From Paulinella micropora (taxonomy: Eukaryota; Cercozoa; Imbricatea; Euglyphida), in NCBI GenBank assembly GCA_009731375.1, contig BJOX01000057.1:300327-324473 (forward strand): 24,147 nt of DNA. The letters are read 5' to 3'. Under the pieces are notes generated by a model. The model saw nothing but the letters and a program-made list of their open reading frames with translations. It was not told the origin of the DNA and searched no databases. The translations under genes and the position numbers were made by a program. Below are positions 1 through 7,637 of the stretch, piece by piece (position 1 is the first letter of the stretch; each line of letters opens with the position of its first letter).

Positions 1-36
1 GGAGGGGGGGGGGGGGAACACATATCCCCCCCCTCC
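1..36. repeat. G-run/C-run inverted repeat at window edge
   Basis: Bases 1-11 (GGAGGGGGGGG) are the exact reverse complement of bases 26-36 (CCCCCCCCTCC), separated by a short A/C/T-containing loop. The window therefore opens inside or at a strong hairpin. In DNA this rich in G and C runs, chance is a real possibility. Whether base 1 is a scaffold end cannot be told from the window. Confidence 0.5.
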
Positions 37-736
37 CCGGTGCGCGTGTGGGCGCCAGCGAGCGTGCCGGCGCCAGTGCGCGGGGGCAGGGCGGGGTCGG
101 CCACGCGCGGCCGCCGGCGAAGGGTGCCCGGGGAAAGACTACGCCCCCGGCTGGGGGAGGGGCGCCGTGCCACTGCTCCGACGCGCGAGGCCAGGCATAG
201 ACAGAGGCTCCTTGGCTTAGCTGGTTTAATTTGCCGACCGACCACTTAGTTACGGAAAGAAGCCGTTACCTCCCCTGCCTACCGCCGGCTGACCACTTAC
301 CCGGGGAGTCTTATCTCTGCCTTGTGCCTTGCCAGGGATTCGGCAGCGAACTCCAGAGCGAGGGACGGGGGCCGGCCCCCAGTTGCTGCGTAACACCACT
401 ACTACTAGCGTTAGGTAGCGAGCGCCCAGTAAGCGGCCAGTAGCTAGCTGGTGCCTGCAGGACCTGCGGGCCGTTCATCCTAAGCTCCGGCACGAAGACT
501 TCGGATCCATCGTTTTGCCCTTGCTTCCTCTGCCGCTTGGACGAAGCATCCGAGGGGAGCGCAGACGGATGCGAGGGGGCGCTCATCCGCTGCGGCTTGT
601 CAAAGCTACTACGGCGTGAATTCCCTGCTAATCCAGCACCCCTAATAGGGTGCACCACCAGATGCCCTGGAGAAGCATCGTCTTCATGATTCTGTGCATG
701 GACATCCTTGTCGAATGAAGCCTTACTACTTGATGC
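37..736. other. No supported gene
   Basis: About 700 bases without a convincing reading frame. Short open frames exist on both strands, but they lack an ATG, are compositionally poor, or have no recognisable motif. The right part probably includes the 3' untranslated region of the minus-strand gene ending at 737. No AATAAA signal for that gene was seen here. Confidence 0.5.
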
Positions 737-1195
737 TCATGATATTACGTTACCGGGAGCGGGGTGTAGCAGAGCTGGAGTATCTTTTTTACGCAGTACA
801 TGGACAGAAGTAGTCGCTGGATTATCTTTGTTACGCAGTACATGGACGGAAGTAGTCGATGATTCCTCCGCCGCGGGGACTTCGGCTCGAGGTAACGAGG
901 ATCGGTGCTTCCACACGGCCGCGCCATACGGCACCGGCCGCTGCTCGGCTTGCACGGCCTGCACGGCTTGCGCGTGTACGTATCCCTCTAGGAAGGCCTG
1001 CAGGTGCGACAAGCGTCCATACGAGTTTAGGTAAGCTACTACCAGTGTCTGTTTGTTTGTCCCTGCCTTCTTCAGAAAGCTGGAGTAAGTATGGCAGCGC
1101 CAGCAAGAAGCCTCGAACGAGGTGATGAGTTTTTGGAAATCTTGCTCGTCCAGGCCCCTGACGTACTCCGCTGATTGTATATTTCTCTGCTGCAT
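737..1195 (-). CDS. Uncharacterised 152-aa protein
   Basis: No family is recognised. The ATG at 1193-1195 opens a 152-codon frame ending in TGA. The N-terminal half (about residues 1-75) is a plausible folded, mostly helical domain with two close cysteines (CWRC) and regularly spaced aromatic and leucine residues. It is followed by an Ala/Gln/Val-rich linker (AVQAVQAEQ). The C-terminus contains a tandem duplication of 14 residues (TTSVHVLRNKDNPA-like, twice) encoded by a 42-bp DNA repeat. The rest of the tail is low complexity and probably disordered. Base composition is milder than in the GC-extreme genes to the right. It is isolated; the next likely gene (1558-1857) lies on the same strand. 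That the N-terminal half is a real protein seems likely; its function is unknown. Confidence 0.55.
   Translation of the reverse strand: MQQRNIQSAEYVRGLDEQDFQKLITSFEASCWRCHTYSSFLKKAGTNKQTLVVAYLNSYGRLSHLQAFLEGYVHAQAVQAVQAEQRPVPYGAAVWKHRSSLPRAEVPAAEESSTTSVHVLRNKDNPATTSVHVLRKKDTPALLHPAPGNVIS
775..858 (+). repeat. Two tandem 42-bp units inside the 152-aa gene
   Basis: Unit 1 is 775-816 and unit 2 is 817-858. They differ at a few positions only. Because 42 is a multiple of three, the duplication adds 14 residues without breaking the frame, which supports the frame being coding. Confidence 0.85.
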
Positions 1196-1557
1196 GGTGC
1201 CTCACTAGCCAAGCGCGGGCGCGCGCGGGCGTGCTGTTAAGGTGTGCTGTGGCCAGTTGGCGAAGAGGAGGGTATGGCGTTTTTATTCTCTCTCTCCCTC
1301 CCCCCGGCAGCCCCTACCTGTCTCTCTCCCCTCCTTGCCAACGCGCGCGCTCCGGCGCCACCAGGGGCGGAATTCGCGGAGAGGGGCGGGAGAGAAGAGT
1401 GCGGGGGGCGTGTTGTCCACCCCCCCTCCCCCTCCCTGCCCCCCCAGGCCCCCCGGCCCACTGCCCCGTGCCCTGGACCGGTGGGAAGGCGGGCCTGGTG
1501 CGGGGGCCGCGGCGGCTAGGCCCGGGGGGGCGAGGGACAGCCAGCCCCGTGGCCTCG
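1196..1557. other. GC- and pyrimidine-rich intergenic DNA
   Basis: Runs of C, CT and CCT dominate, including a CGCGCGCG-type stretch near 1215-1230. It contains the 5' flank of the 152-aa gene. Open frames cross it in several phases, but they are low-complexity Pro/Arg/Gly products typical of GC-rich noncoding sequence. No TATA box or other site was recognised. Confidence 0.5.
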
Positions 1558-1857
1558 CTACCTCGCCCCCGCCGTCCTCCCTCGGTGGCGGCCGGCGCCG
1601 GCGCACGTGCGTTCGAGTCCGGGCAGCGGCGGCCCCCCGCCCCAGCGACGGGCCGGGGCCTCGCCCGGGGGGGCGGGCGCCCCGCCGCCCAGGGCCCCGC
1701 GCGCGCGAGCCAGGGCCCGGTCGGCCGCCCGCAGCAGTTGGTCGCATTCCTGTACGAGGTCTAGGCACGACGACTCCAGCGTGCCCGGCGGGGCCGGACC
1801 CGGGCCGGCGGAGCCCGCGTGGCCGGCAGGCAGGGGGGCACCCGGCGCGTCGTCCAT
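1558..1857 (-). CDS. Possible small 99-aa protein
   Basis: An ATG at 1855-1857 opens a 99-codon frame. The only protein-like part is a central amphipathic helix (about residues 27-55, including LDLVQECDQLLRAADRALA), flanked by Pro/Gly/Ala/Arg-rich low-complexity sequence. Codons of the helix end mostly in G or C, as expected for a gene in this region. It lies divergent to the secreted DUF285 gene with about 250 bp between the two starts, a sensible layout. Long frames are common by chance at this GC content, so it could equally be spurious. Confidence 0.35.
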   Translation of the reverse strand: MDDAPGAPLPAGHAGSAGPGPAPPGTLESSCLDLVQECDQLLRAADRALARARGALGGGAPAPPGEAPARRWGGGPPLPGLERTCAGAGRHRGRTAGAR

Positions 1858-2104
1858 GGTTTGGCCGGGGAGGAATGAGCGGGCGATGACCGGCCGCTCG
1901 GCCCTGTCCGCCCCCTGCCCCGCCCGTGCCCCCCCCCTTCCCCACCCCGAGGGGAAGAAGCGAGAGACCCCCCGGGAGAGCAGGAGGCGGAGGGCGAGGG
2001 GAAGCTTCTCTCTCCTTTCCCCCTTCCTCCAGGCCAGGCTGCGGGAGGGCCGGCAAAAGCGAGCGGCGGCGAGTAGTAGGTCTTGGCAAAGGAGGACCCT
2101 AAGC

Positions 2105-4639
2105 ATGCCCTGGCGGAGCACAGCGCAGCTGTGGGTTCTGTTGGCCTGGTGGGCAACCCTGGCCCGGGGTTTCTGCCCCTATCACCCATCCGGTGCGAGC
2201 ACGGCCTCGCCTAGCCCGGCGCCTGGCCCGGCGACGGCGCTGCTAGAAATCAACGTGACGGTCAGCGGGGCCCAGTACACTATCCCGGCCAGCGGCCTTG
2301 GCTTGGCCAGGCGCCGGACGGGCCAGCAGCTGGCCGCCGGCTACACGGTGGCTTGGGGCGATGGCTCGGCGCCTGGGTACTGCCAGCACGACGGCACGCC
2401 GTGCAACCACACGTACGCTAACCCCGGTACGTACTCCCTCGAGCTGTCGGGCCCGGTCCTGGGCTGGAGCATGCTGTTTGCTACGACCACGGTCTGCCGG
2501 GACTACTTCGCTGGTGCGTGGAACGATGGGTTTGCGAATACGTGCCTTATGTACGCGGGCGAGGCCAAGTACGAGGTGTTTAGCTCCTGGTCCTCGCTGT
2601 TGGGTGGCAACGGCATGTGTAATTGGTACGTGGGCGCCCAGAACCAGGGCACGCTGGGGCTGGACGCTCCGCAGGTCTGCTGCTTCTGCGGTGGCGGCGA
2701 ACAACAGCCAGGCGAAGAGCCGGGCGCTGCTCTGACCGCCATTCGCCGCTGGGGGCAAATCGAGCTGCACCCGACGGCGGGCCGCCACTTGCAGAACCTG
2801 GCGTCGCTGACGTACGTGGCGCCCCTGCCGCCCGCGCCGGGCCTGACGTCACTGTACCGGTCCTTCAGCGGGTTGGACTCGCTGGCCGGGGCCCTGGACG
2901 TGTCGGCGCTGGACACGAGCCAGGTAGAGGACCTCGGCTACGTGTTTGCCGAGTCCTTCCTGGCGGAGCCCCAGGGCCTCGCGCAATGGCAGGTGGGCGC
3001 CGTGCGCGACCTGTCGTTTGCTTTCGCGCAGACCGGGGGCCGCTTTGTAGGCGTGGAGGGCTGGACCACGAGTGCGCTGGTCAACGCCACGGGCGCCTTC
3101 AGCCACGCGGTGGGCTTCGACCGGGACCTGAACGGCTGGCACGTGTCGGGGCTCCTGGACTACCGCCTCATGTTCGCCGGCGCGACCAACTTTAGCCACG
3201 GCCTGCCGTCGTGGTGGCAGTCGCTGCCGGGGGCGTTCTCCGAGAGCGACTGCACGAACGCGCTGCGCGGCACGAGGCTGCAGCGGACCGCGGGCCTGGC
3301 CTCGGCTTGTGGTTCTGCTCACGATGACCTGATCCTGCGTTACCAGACCACCTCAGACTGTGGTGGCTCGTATCGTCCCGCCTTGCAGTTCCTGGACCCG
3401 GGCGTGGCGGGCGTCAACGGCCAGACGGCGGGTAGCCACAGCTTCTCGGTCGACTTCGGGCTGGGCGGGGGCTTCGTGTCCTGCCAGCAGGCAGCCGGCA
3501 CGAGCACGTGCGCCTCGCCCGTCAGCTCGGCACCTTACCTGCCACGCCAACTGCGCCTCCGTGGCGTGTTGGACGGCCTGCAGGGCTTTACCCATAAATG
3601 CGTGCGTATCCTAGAGGTGTCCAGCTGGGGCCAGGTAAGCATGACATCGAGGTTCTCTTCCTGGTATGCTTCTTCTCCCAGTGATCCGCGGTACAACTGG
3701 CTCTTCAACGCCGGTGCAATCGACAACTGGTCGTACCAGACCCAGTGTACCTACTTGGCCCCGATCCAGGGCACCCGCGCCTTTGCCCACCTCGACGACT
3801 TCAGAAGCCTCTTGTATAACTACCGAGCTCTGACGGGGGACATTGGGCACTGGGACATACCTCTGTCCGGCAATCTCTTTGCCTTGCTTTATTCCGCCTG
3901 GGCTTTTAACCAGCCCTTGTTCTGGAATACTACCGGGGTGACAAACATGGATTCGGTCTTTGCGAACACGCGGGTCTTCAACGCGGACCTCAGCGCGCTG
4001 GACGTTAGTAACGTTCAGTCGTTTAAACGCACGTTCGAGGCTGCCAGAGATTTCAACCAGCCCCTGGCACACTGGAACACCAGGCATGCCACGAGTCTCT
4101 ACCGGATGTTTGCGGAGACGAAAAAATTTAATCAGGACATTAGCAGCTGGGACGTAAGTCAGGTCCAGTATTTCGACTCCATGTTCCACGACGCGCAAGA
4201 ATTTAACCAGCCCTTAGCTGGCTGGAGGATTGCAGCCCCGAGCAGCAGCATGATAAGCATGTTTAAGAATACTCGCAAGTTCAACCAGCCCCTGGGCGCC
4301 TGGAATATGTCAACGGTGTACGACATAGGCTACCAGTTTGCCAACGCCAAGGCCTTCAACCAGGATCTCAGCGGCTGGGACGTGCGGTCACTTCACAGAG
4401 GTGATAACATGTGGGACAGCAACCGCCACATCTTCGACGGCGCCTGTGCCTTCAACCAGGACCTGAGCGCCTGGGATGTGCCGGCGTTTTTACTGGAAGT
4501 CTGCCAGGATTTCGTGCAGTCGGGCTGGTTCACGTTCGCCCAGTTGCCGTACGTGGCTTGCCAGCAAGCGTATGGCGCCGGTAGCTTTACGACCACAAAC
4601 CAGCAAGACCGGCAGACCTACTGTGCCAGTCTGCCATAG
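2105..4639 (+). CDS. Secreted BspA/DUF285-repeat protein with PKD-like and Cys-rich modules
   Basis: Predicted 844-aa secreted or surface protein. The ATG at 2105 is chosen because it starts a clear signal peptide: basic MPWR, a hydrophobic core to about residue 19, and an ARG-like cleavage site near 21. A Ser/Pro linker follows. A PKD-like domain covers about 45-130 (WGDGS at 84-88, NHTYANPGTY at 101-110). A cysteine module ends in CCFCGGG (192-198), an arrangement seen in secreted proteins of stramenopiles and dinoflagellates. A first, degenerate DUF285-like block spans about 275-375. A middle Cys-containing domain is followed by at least eight repeats of the form FNQ(P/D)L..W (about 595-800), the hallmark of the BspA/DUF285 leucine-rich-like fold. 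No C-terminal membrane anchor or GPI-type tail is visible. DUF285 proteins commonly act in adhesion; that role here is inference. The repeat block (from about 3590) is noticeably less GC-rich than the N-terminal half, suggesting a mosaic origin. Confidence 0.9.
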   Translation: MPWRSTAQLWVLLAWWATLARGFCPYHPSGASTASPSPAPGPATALLEINVTVSGAQYTIPASGLGLARRRTGQQLAAGYTVAWGDGSAPGYCQHDGTPCNHTYANPGTYSLELSGPVLGWSMLFATTTVCRDYFAGAWNDGFANTCLMYAGEAKYEVFSSWSSLLGGNGMCNWYVGAQNQGTLGLDAPQVCCFCGGGEQQPGEEPGAALTAIRRWGQIELHPTAGRHLQNLASLTYVAPLPPAPGLTSLYRSFSGLDSLAGALDVSALDTSQVEDLGYVFAESFLAEPQGLAQWQVGAVRDLSFAFAQTGGRFVGVEGWTTSALVNATGAFSHAVGFDRDLNGWHVSGLLDYRLMFAGATNFSHGLPSWWQSLPGAFSESDCTNALRGTRLQRTAGLASACGSAHDDLILRYQTTSDCGGSYRPALQFLDPGVAGVNGQTAGSHSFSVDFGLGGGFVSCQQAAGTSTCASPVSSAPYLPRQLRLRGVLDGLQGFTHKCVRILEVSSWGQVSMTSRFSSWYASSPSDPRYNWLFNAGAIDNWSYQTQCTYLAPIQGTRAFAHLDDFRSLLYNYRALTGDIGHWDIPLSGNLFALLYSAWAFNQPLFWNTTGVTNMDSVFANTRVFNADLSALDVSNVQSFKRTFEAARDFNQPLAHWNTRHATSLYRMFAETKKFNQDISSWDVSQVQYFDSMFHDAQEFNQPLAGWRIAAPSSSMISMFKNTRKFNQPLGAWNMSTVYDIGYQFANAKAFNQDLSGWDVRSLHRGDNMWDSNRHIFDGACAFNQDLSAWDVPAFLLEVCQDFVQSGWFTFAQLPYVACQQAYGAGSFTTTNQQDRQTYCASLP

Positions 4640-4659
4640 CCCGTGGGGGGACCCACGGG
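4640..4659 (+). terminator. Perfect hairpin directly after the stop codon
   Basis: CCCGTGGG (4640-4647), a GGGA loop, then CCCACGGG (4652-4659). It begins at the base after the TAG of the DUF285 gene. It has no U-tract. Mimivirus and pandoraviruses place hairpins in 3' ends as transcript-end signals; the same use here is inference. Confidence 0.55.
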
Positions 4660-5041
4660 GGACCCGCGGGGCACCCCCGGTTGGGCTATCACTAGCTGGC
4701 CTAGGGGCTTCTCTCGCCAGACGCGCGGTTAGAGAGCTTACAAGCAAAAGGCCCCTGCTCCTTTGCTCCGGGAGTCGGTCAGCTGGACAGCGTGAGCGGC
4801 GAGTGAGGAGAGGAAGGGGAAAAAGAGGGCTGTGCACGCCGCCCCCCCGGGGGGGAAGTCCCGATATTAGACAGGAAGCCAAAAGGGGGGGGGTTATGGC
4901 GCCTCGTCCTCCCCCCAGTGGTTTTCCGCGAGTTCTTAAAAGTCAGGCTCTGCAACAGAAACCTGGTTAGCCTTAGCACCCCGGCCACCGGAATACGACC
5001 AGGGGCTATGGCAGCGCCAGAACTCTTTGCTCCGTCAGGCC
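4660..5041. other. Convergent intergenic region, no gene
   Basis: This region separates the 3' ends of the DUF285 gene (+) and the 721-aa gene (-). It contains G/C runs around 4840-4855 and 4885-4892 and no AATAAA on either strand. Minus-strand open frames running through it from the right are out of phase with the 721-aa gene and look like noise. Confidence 0.5.
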
Positions 5042-7207
5042 TTAAGCCCCCGGGCCGGTGTAGACTACGCGGGCGCGGGCGAGCGCGGACGACGGGCTCC
5101 CGCCCGACCAGCGCACCTCCACGTTTCGCGCCCCCCCGTCGCTGCCGCGCACACAGACGAGGGGCGGGGAGTTGCCGCAGTGCAGCAGGTACAGCCGCAC
5201 GGGCGGTGCGCCCACCGGCGCACACAGCGTGAGCCGCCGGCAGCCCAGCCCCCCCGCACCCCGCAGCAGGACTACCCGGTTCAGGGGGCAGAGCCGCAAC
5301 AGCCACGCCGGGTCGGGAGGGCTCAGGGGCCCGGCGCCCAGCAGCACACGCTGCACGCACGGCAGCGCCAGCCCCCGCGGGCTGCGCAGCGCTTGCCACA
5401 GGGCGCCCCGGACCTCGCAAGCTACCTCCGGGGCCAGCCAGGGCCGGGCGGTCTGTAGGCAGGCCAGGCGGTCCGGCCGCCCGAGCGAGACCCCCGCCCA
5501 GGGCTGGTGGTAGCCGCGGGCCAAGAGATCGTGGTCCAGCCCGTTCGGCCAGTGCAGCCCCTGGCAGTGCAGCAGTGTGTGCCGGAAGAAGGCCGGCGGG
5601 GCGGCCGGCAGCAGCAGGGGCGCCTGGGCGGTGGGCGCCAGCCCCAGGAGCCACAACTCTCGGGGCGCGCGGCCCGGGTGGACGCGGAGGCGCCCCGCCC
5701 GCTCCGGGCCCACCCCTAGCAGCAAGGTGTGCTGTGGCGACAGAAAACGGAGGCCCAGCTCGTCCTGGCCGTCCACGGCGCCCAGCGCGGCCGTCAAGTC
5801 GTACCGGGTCTGCGAGTCGCGGTCGTCGTCTTCGATGACCGTGAGAGCGCACTGGCCCCGGACGGTGAGGCTGGGCAGGCCCCAGCCTACCTTGGTTTCC
5901 GCCAGGCGCGGGCAGTCTACCAGCACGACCCCGGCCGGCCGGGGCGCCCGGGCAGCGGCGAACGTCGGGAGGAGCAAGCCCTTCAGGGTAGACAAGCCGC
6001 AGTCTTCGAACCACAGGTTCTCGGCAGTGGTGGAGACAAACCGCGGGCGCTGGCAGCCCCGCAGGCACAGCTTCAGGGGCGGTGGCTCCGGGCACAAAAA
6101 CACGACCGTGTGCGCTCGTGGTAGCACCAGGGTGGTGTAGGGGGCGCGGGCCGCCGGCGCCGCCCTCCGCCACCAGCGGGCGACGCGGCCCGGGCCGGGG
6201 CGGGGGCGCAGCGACACACGACAGTCCAGCAGGGTGTCCGAGGCGAGCGCCCAGTCCGGCCGCGCCCCGCCGGCCGCCGCGTCCGTGCACTGGAGCCACA
6301 GGGTGCGGAGCCGGCCGAAGGCGGCCGGCAGCAGAGTGAACAAGGCCTGGACATCCACCCCGCCCCCACCGCGGACGTGCAACTTCTCCACCAGGCCGGG
6401 CCGGAAGAAGTGGCCGGCCCCGCCGGGGGGGCGCTCGCACAGCTGCCGCAAAAAGTCGGACACGTAGGCCCGGCCGGCGGTCGGCTGGGCCGCGCGGCAG
6501 TCGAGCTCCAGGCGGCGGAACCAACCCTTCGCGAGCCAGCCGCACCACACGGCGGGGGTAAAGGCGCGCTGTACCCTCAGCAGGCGCTGCGCGCGGCCTT
6601 TCGCCGCGCCCCAGCACCCCCGGTCCGGCAAGAGCGCCAGCAGCCCCCGGACGTGCGCTACGAACGCGGCGGTGGGGGCCGCGCCGTCCGCGCGGAGGCA
6701 GGCTCCCCACGCGTGGCCGAGGGCCGGGCGGTTGCGCAGCGCCGGGCCCGCGGGTGGCGGGGGGGGCGTCCCTGCCACACCCACCCGGTGGCACAGCGCG
6801 GCGTAGTACTCGTCGGTGAGCCGGTCGCGCTCCGCCGGCGGCAGCCCGGCCCTGTCTAGGACAGACAGGAACTGCAGGCCGCCCGGCGTCCGGCGCCCGC
6901 GCAGGCCCACCGCCTCTCCGCGCAGGGACGCTAGCCGGCTGCACAGGCTGGTCCACCCGGACCGGTCCAGGGCGTAACAAAACAGCAGGTACGACAGGAC
7001 CACCCGGCGCACTAGGCGGAGCAGCAGGAGCAGCCTGGCGTCGTCCAGCTGGGTGCGGGAGGCGCCGCTGAGCCGCAGGTGCAGCAGGTCCGGCCCGGAG
7101 AGCAGGCCCGTGCCACGGATGTGTTCGGCCGCTACCTCCAGCGCCGCCTCCCGCGTGGTACGCAACCCGGGCGCCCCAGGCGGGGCCGGCCCGGCGGCGC
7201 GGAACAT
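5042..7207 (-). CDS. Large uncharacterised 721-aa protein, leucine-rich-repeat-like
   Basis: Start chosen at the ATG at 7205-7207 (MFRAAGPAPPG...). The frame is open further upstream, but that part is Pro/Arg-rich low complexity and runs over the poly(A) signal of the next gene. The protein is rich in Leu, Cys and Trp. It has many short strand-like segments of the type (L/V)xLxxC, for example LWLQCTD, NLWFEDCGLSTLKGL, VVLVDCPRL and LPSLTVRGQCALTVI, which suggests an irregular LRR-like solenoid. Near the N-terminus LLSGPDLLHLRLSGASR faintly resembles the second half of an F-box, a domain that is common in giant viruses. No catalytic motif, signal peptide or clear membrane segment is seen. It is a convincing gene by length and composition; the function is unknown and the LRR/F-box reading is only a suggestion. 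Confidence 0.7.
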   Translation of the reverse strand: MFRAAGPAPPGAPGLRTTREAALEVAAEHIRGTGLLSGPDLLHLRLSGASRTQLDDARLLLLLRLVRRVVLSYLLFCYALDRSGWTSLCSRLASLRGEAVGLRGRRTPGGLQFLSVLDRAGLPPAERDRLTDEYYAALCHRVGVAGTPPPPPAGPALRNRPALGHAWGACLRADGAAPTAAFVAHVRGLLALLPDRGCWGAAKGRAQRLLRVQRAFTPAVWCGWLAKGWFRRLELDCRAAQPTAGRAYVSDFLRQLCERPPGGAGHFFRPGLVEKLHVRGGGGVDVQALFTLLPAAFGRLRTLWLQCTDAAAGGARPDWALASDTLLDCRVSLRPRPGPGRVARWWRRAAPAARAPYTTLVLPRAHTVVFLCPEPPPLKLCLRGCQRPRFVSTTAENLWFEDCGLSTLKGLLLPTFAAARAPRPAGVVLVDCPRLAETKVGWGLPSLTVRGQCALTVIEDDDRDSQTRYDLTAALGAVDGQDELGLRFLSPQHTLLLGVGPERAGRLRVHPGRAPRELWLLGLAPTAQAPLLLPAAPPAFFRHTLLHCQGLHWPNGLDHDLLARGYHQPWAGVSLGRPDRLACLQTARPWLAPEVACEVRGALWQALRSPRGLALPCVQRVLLGAGPLSPPDPAWLLRLCPLNRVVLLRGAGGLGCRRLTLCAPVGAPPVRLYLLHCGNSPPLVCVRGSDGGARNVEVRWSGGSPSSALARARVVYTGPGA

Positions 7208-7531
7208 GGGGGGCGTAGGGCCCGGGGGGTAAAACTCCGGCGCGAGCGTCTCCTCGCCACGGGGTGGGGTGGGGTTCCGGCGCGAGCGCCTCCAAGCCGG
7301 GGAGGGGGGTGGCAGGTAGGTGTCGGCACGGGGGCAGGCGGTCTGGGGAGAGCGGGCGGGTGCCGCGGGGAGAGGAAGGAAGGGAAGGCAAGGAGGACCC
7401 CCCTCTCCTCCCTGGTATCCCCTTCTCTCTTGTCCCGCTCCTTGGGGCGCGCCGCATGCAGAGCGCCGCCGCGCGGACGAGACGGGGCGGCCGCACGGGA
7501 TCAGAAAACACAGACAGTCCACGCCCTGAAT

Positions 7532-7537
7532 TTTATT
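7532..7537 (-). terminator. AATAAA poly(A) signal
   Basis: TTTATT on the plus strand gives AATAAA on the minus strand, about 100 nt past the stop of the 459-aa gene. It sits in a locally AT-richer patch. A 6-bp hairpin (CCCTCC 7599-7604 / GGAGGG 7612-7617) lies between stop and signal. The remaining intergenic sequence from 7208 to 7637 is GC-rich with no other feature. Confidence 0.55.
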
Positions 7538-7637
7538 GACACTAACCGAAAAGAAAGGGGCAGGCGGAGTGGCCGGGCGAGCTCTCCCCGGCACCGAACC
7601 CTCCGGACGCGGGAGGGCCACGGAAGCGGCCAGTGAG

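Noticed and set aside
1607-2104. N-terminal extension of the DUF285 protein
   Set aside because: The extension is Arg/Pro low complexity and would bury the signal peptide that starts at 2105.
3635-3681. Intron-like GTAAGC ... TTCTCCCAG in the DUF285 gene
   Set aside because: The segment is 47 nt, so removal would shift the frame, while the same frame is open and protein-like on both sides. It is read as coding.
4779-7511. Very long minus-strand frame in another phase over the 721-aa gene
   Set aside because: It is rich in Pro/Arg/Gly/Ala with no folded-looking segment, a typical antisense or offset shadow in GC-rich coding DNA.
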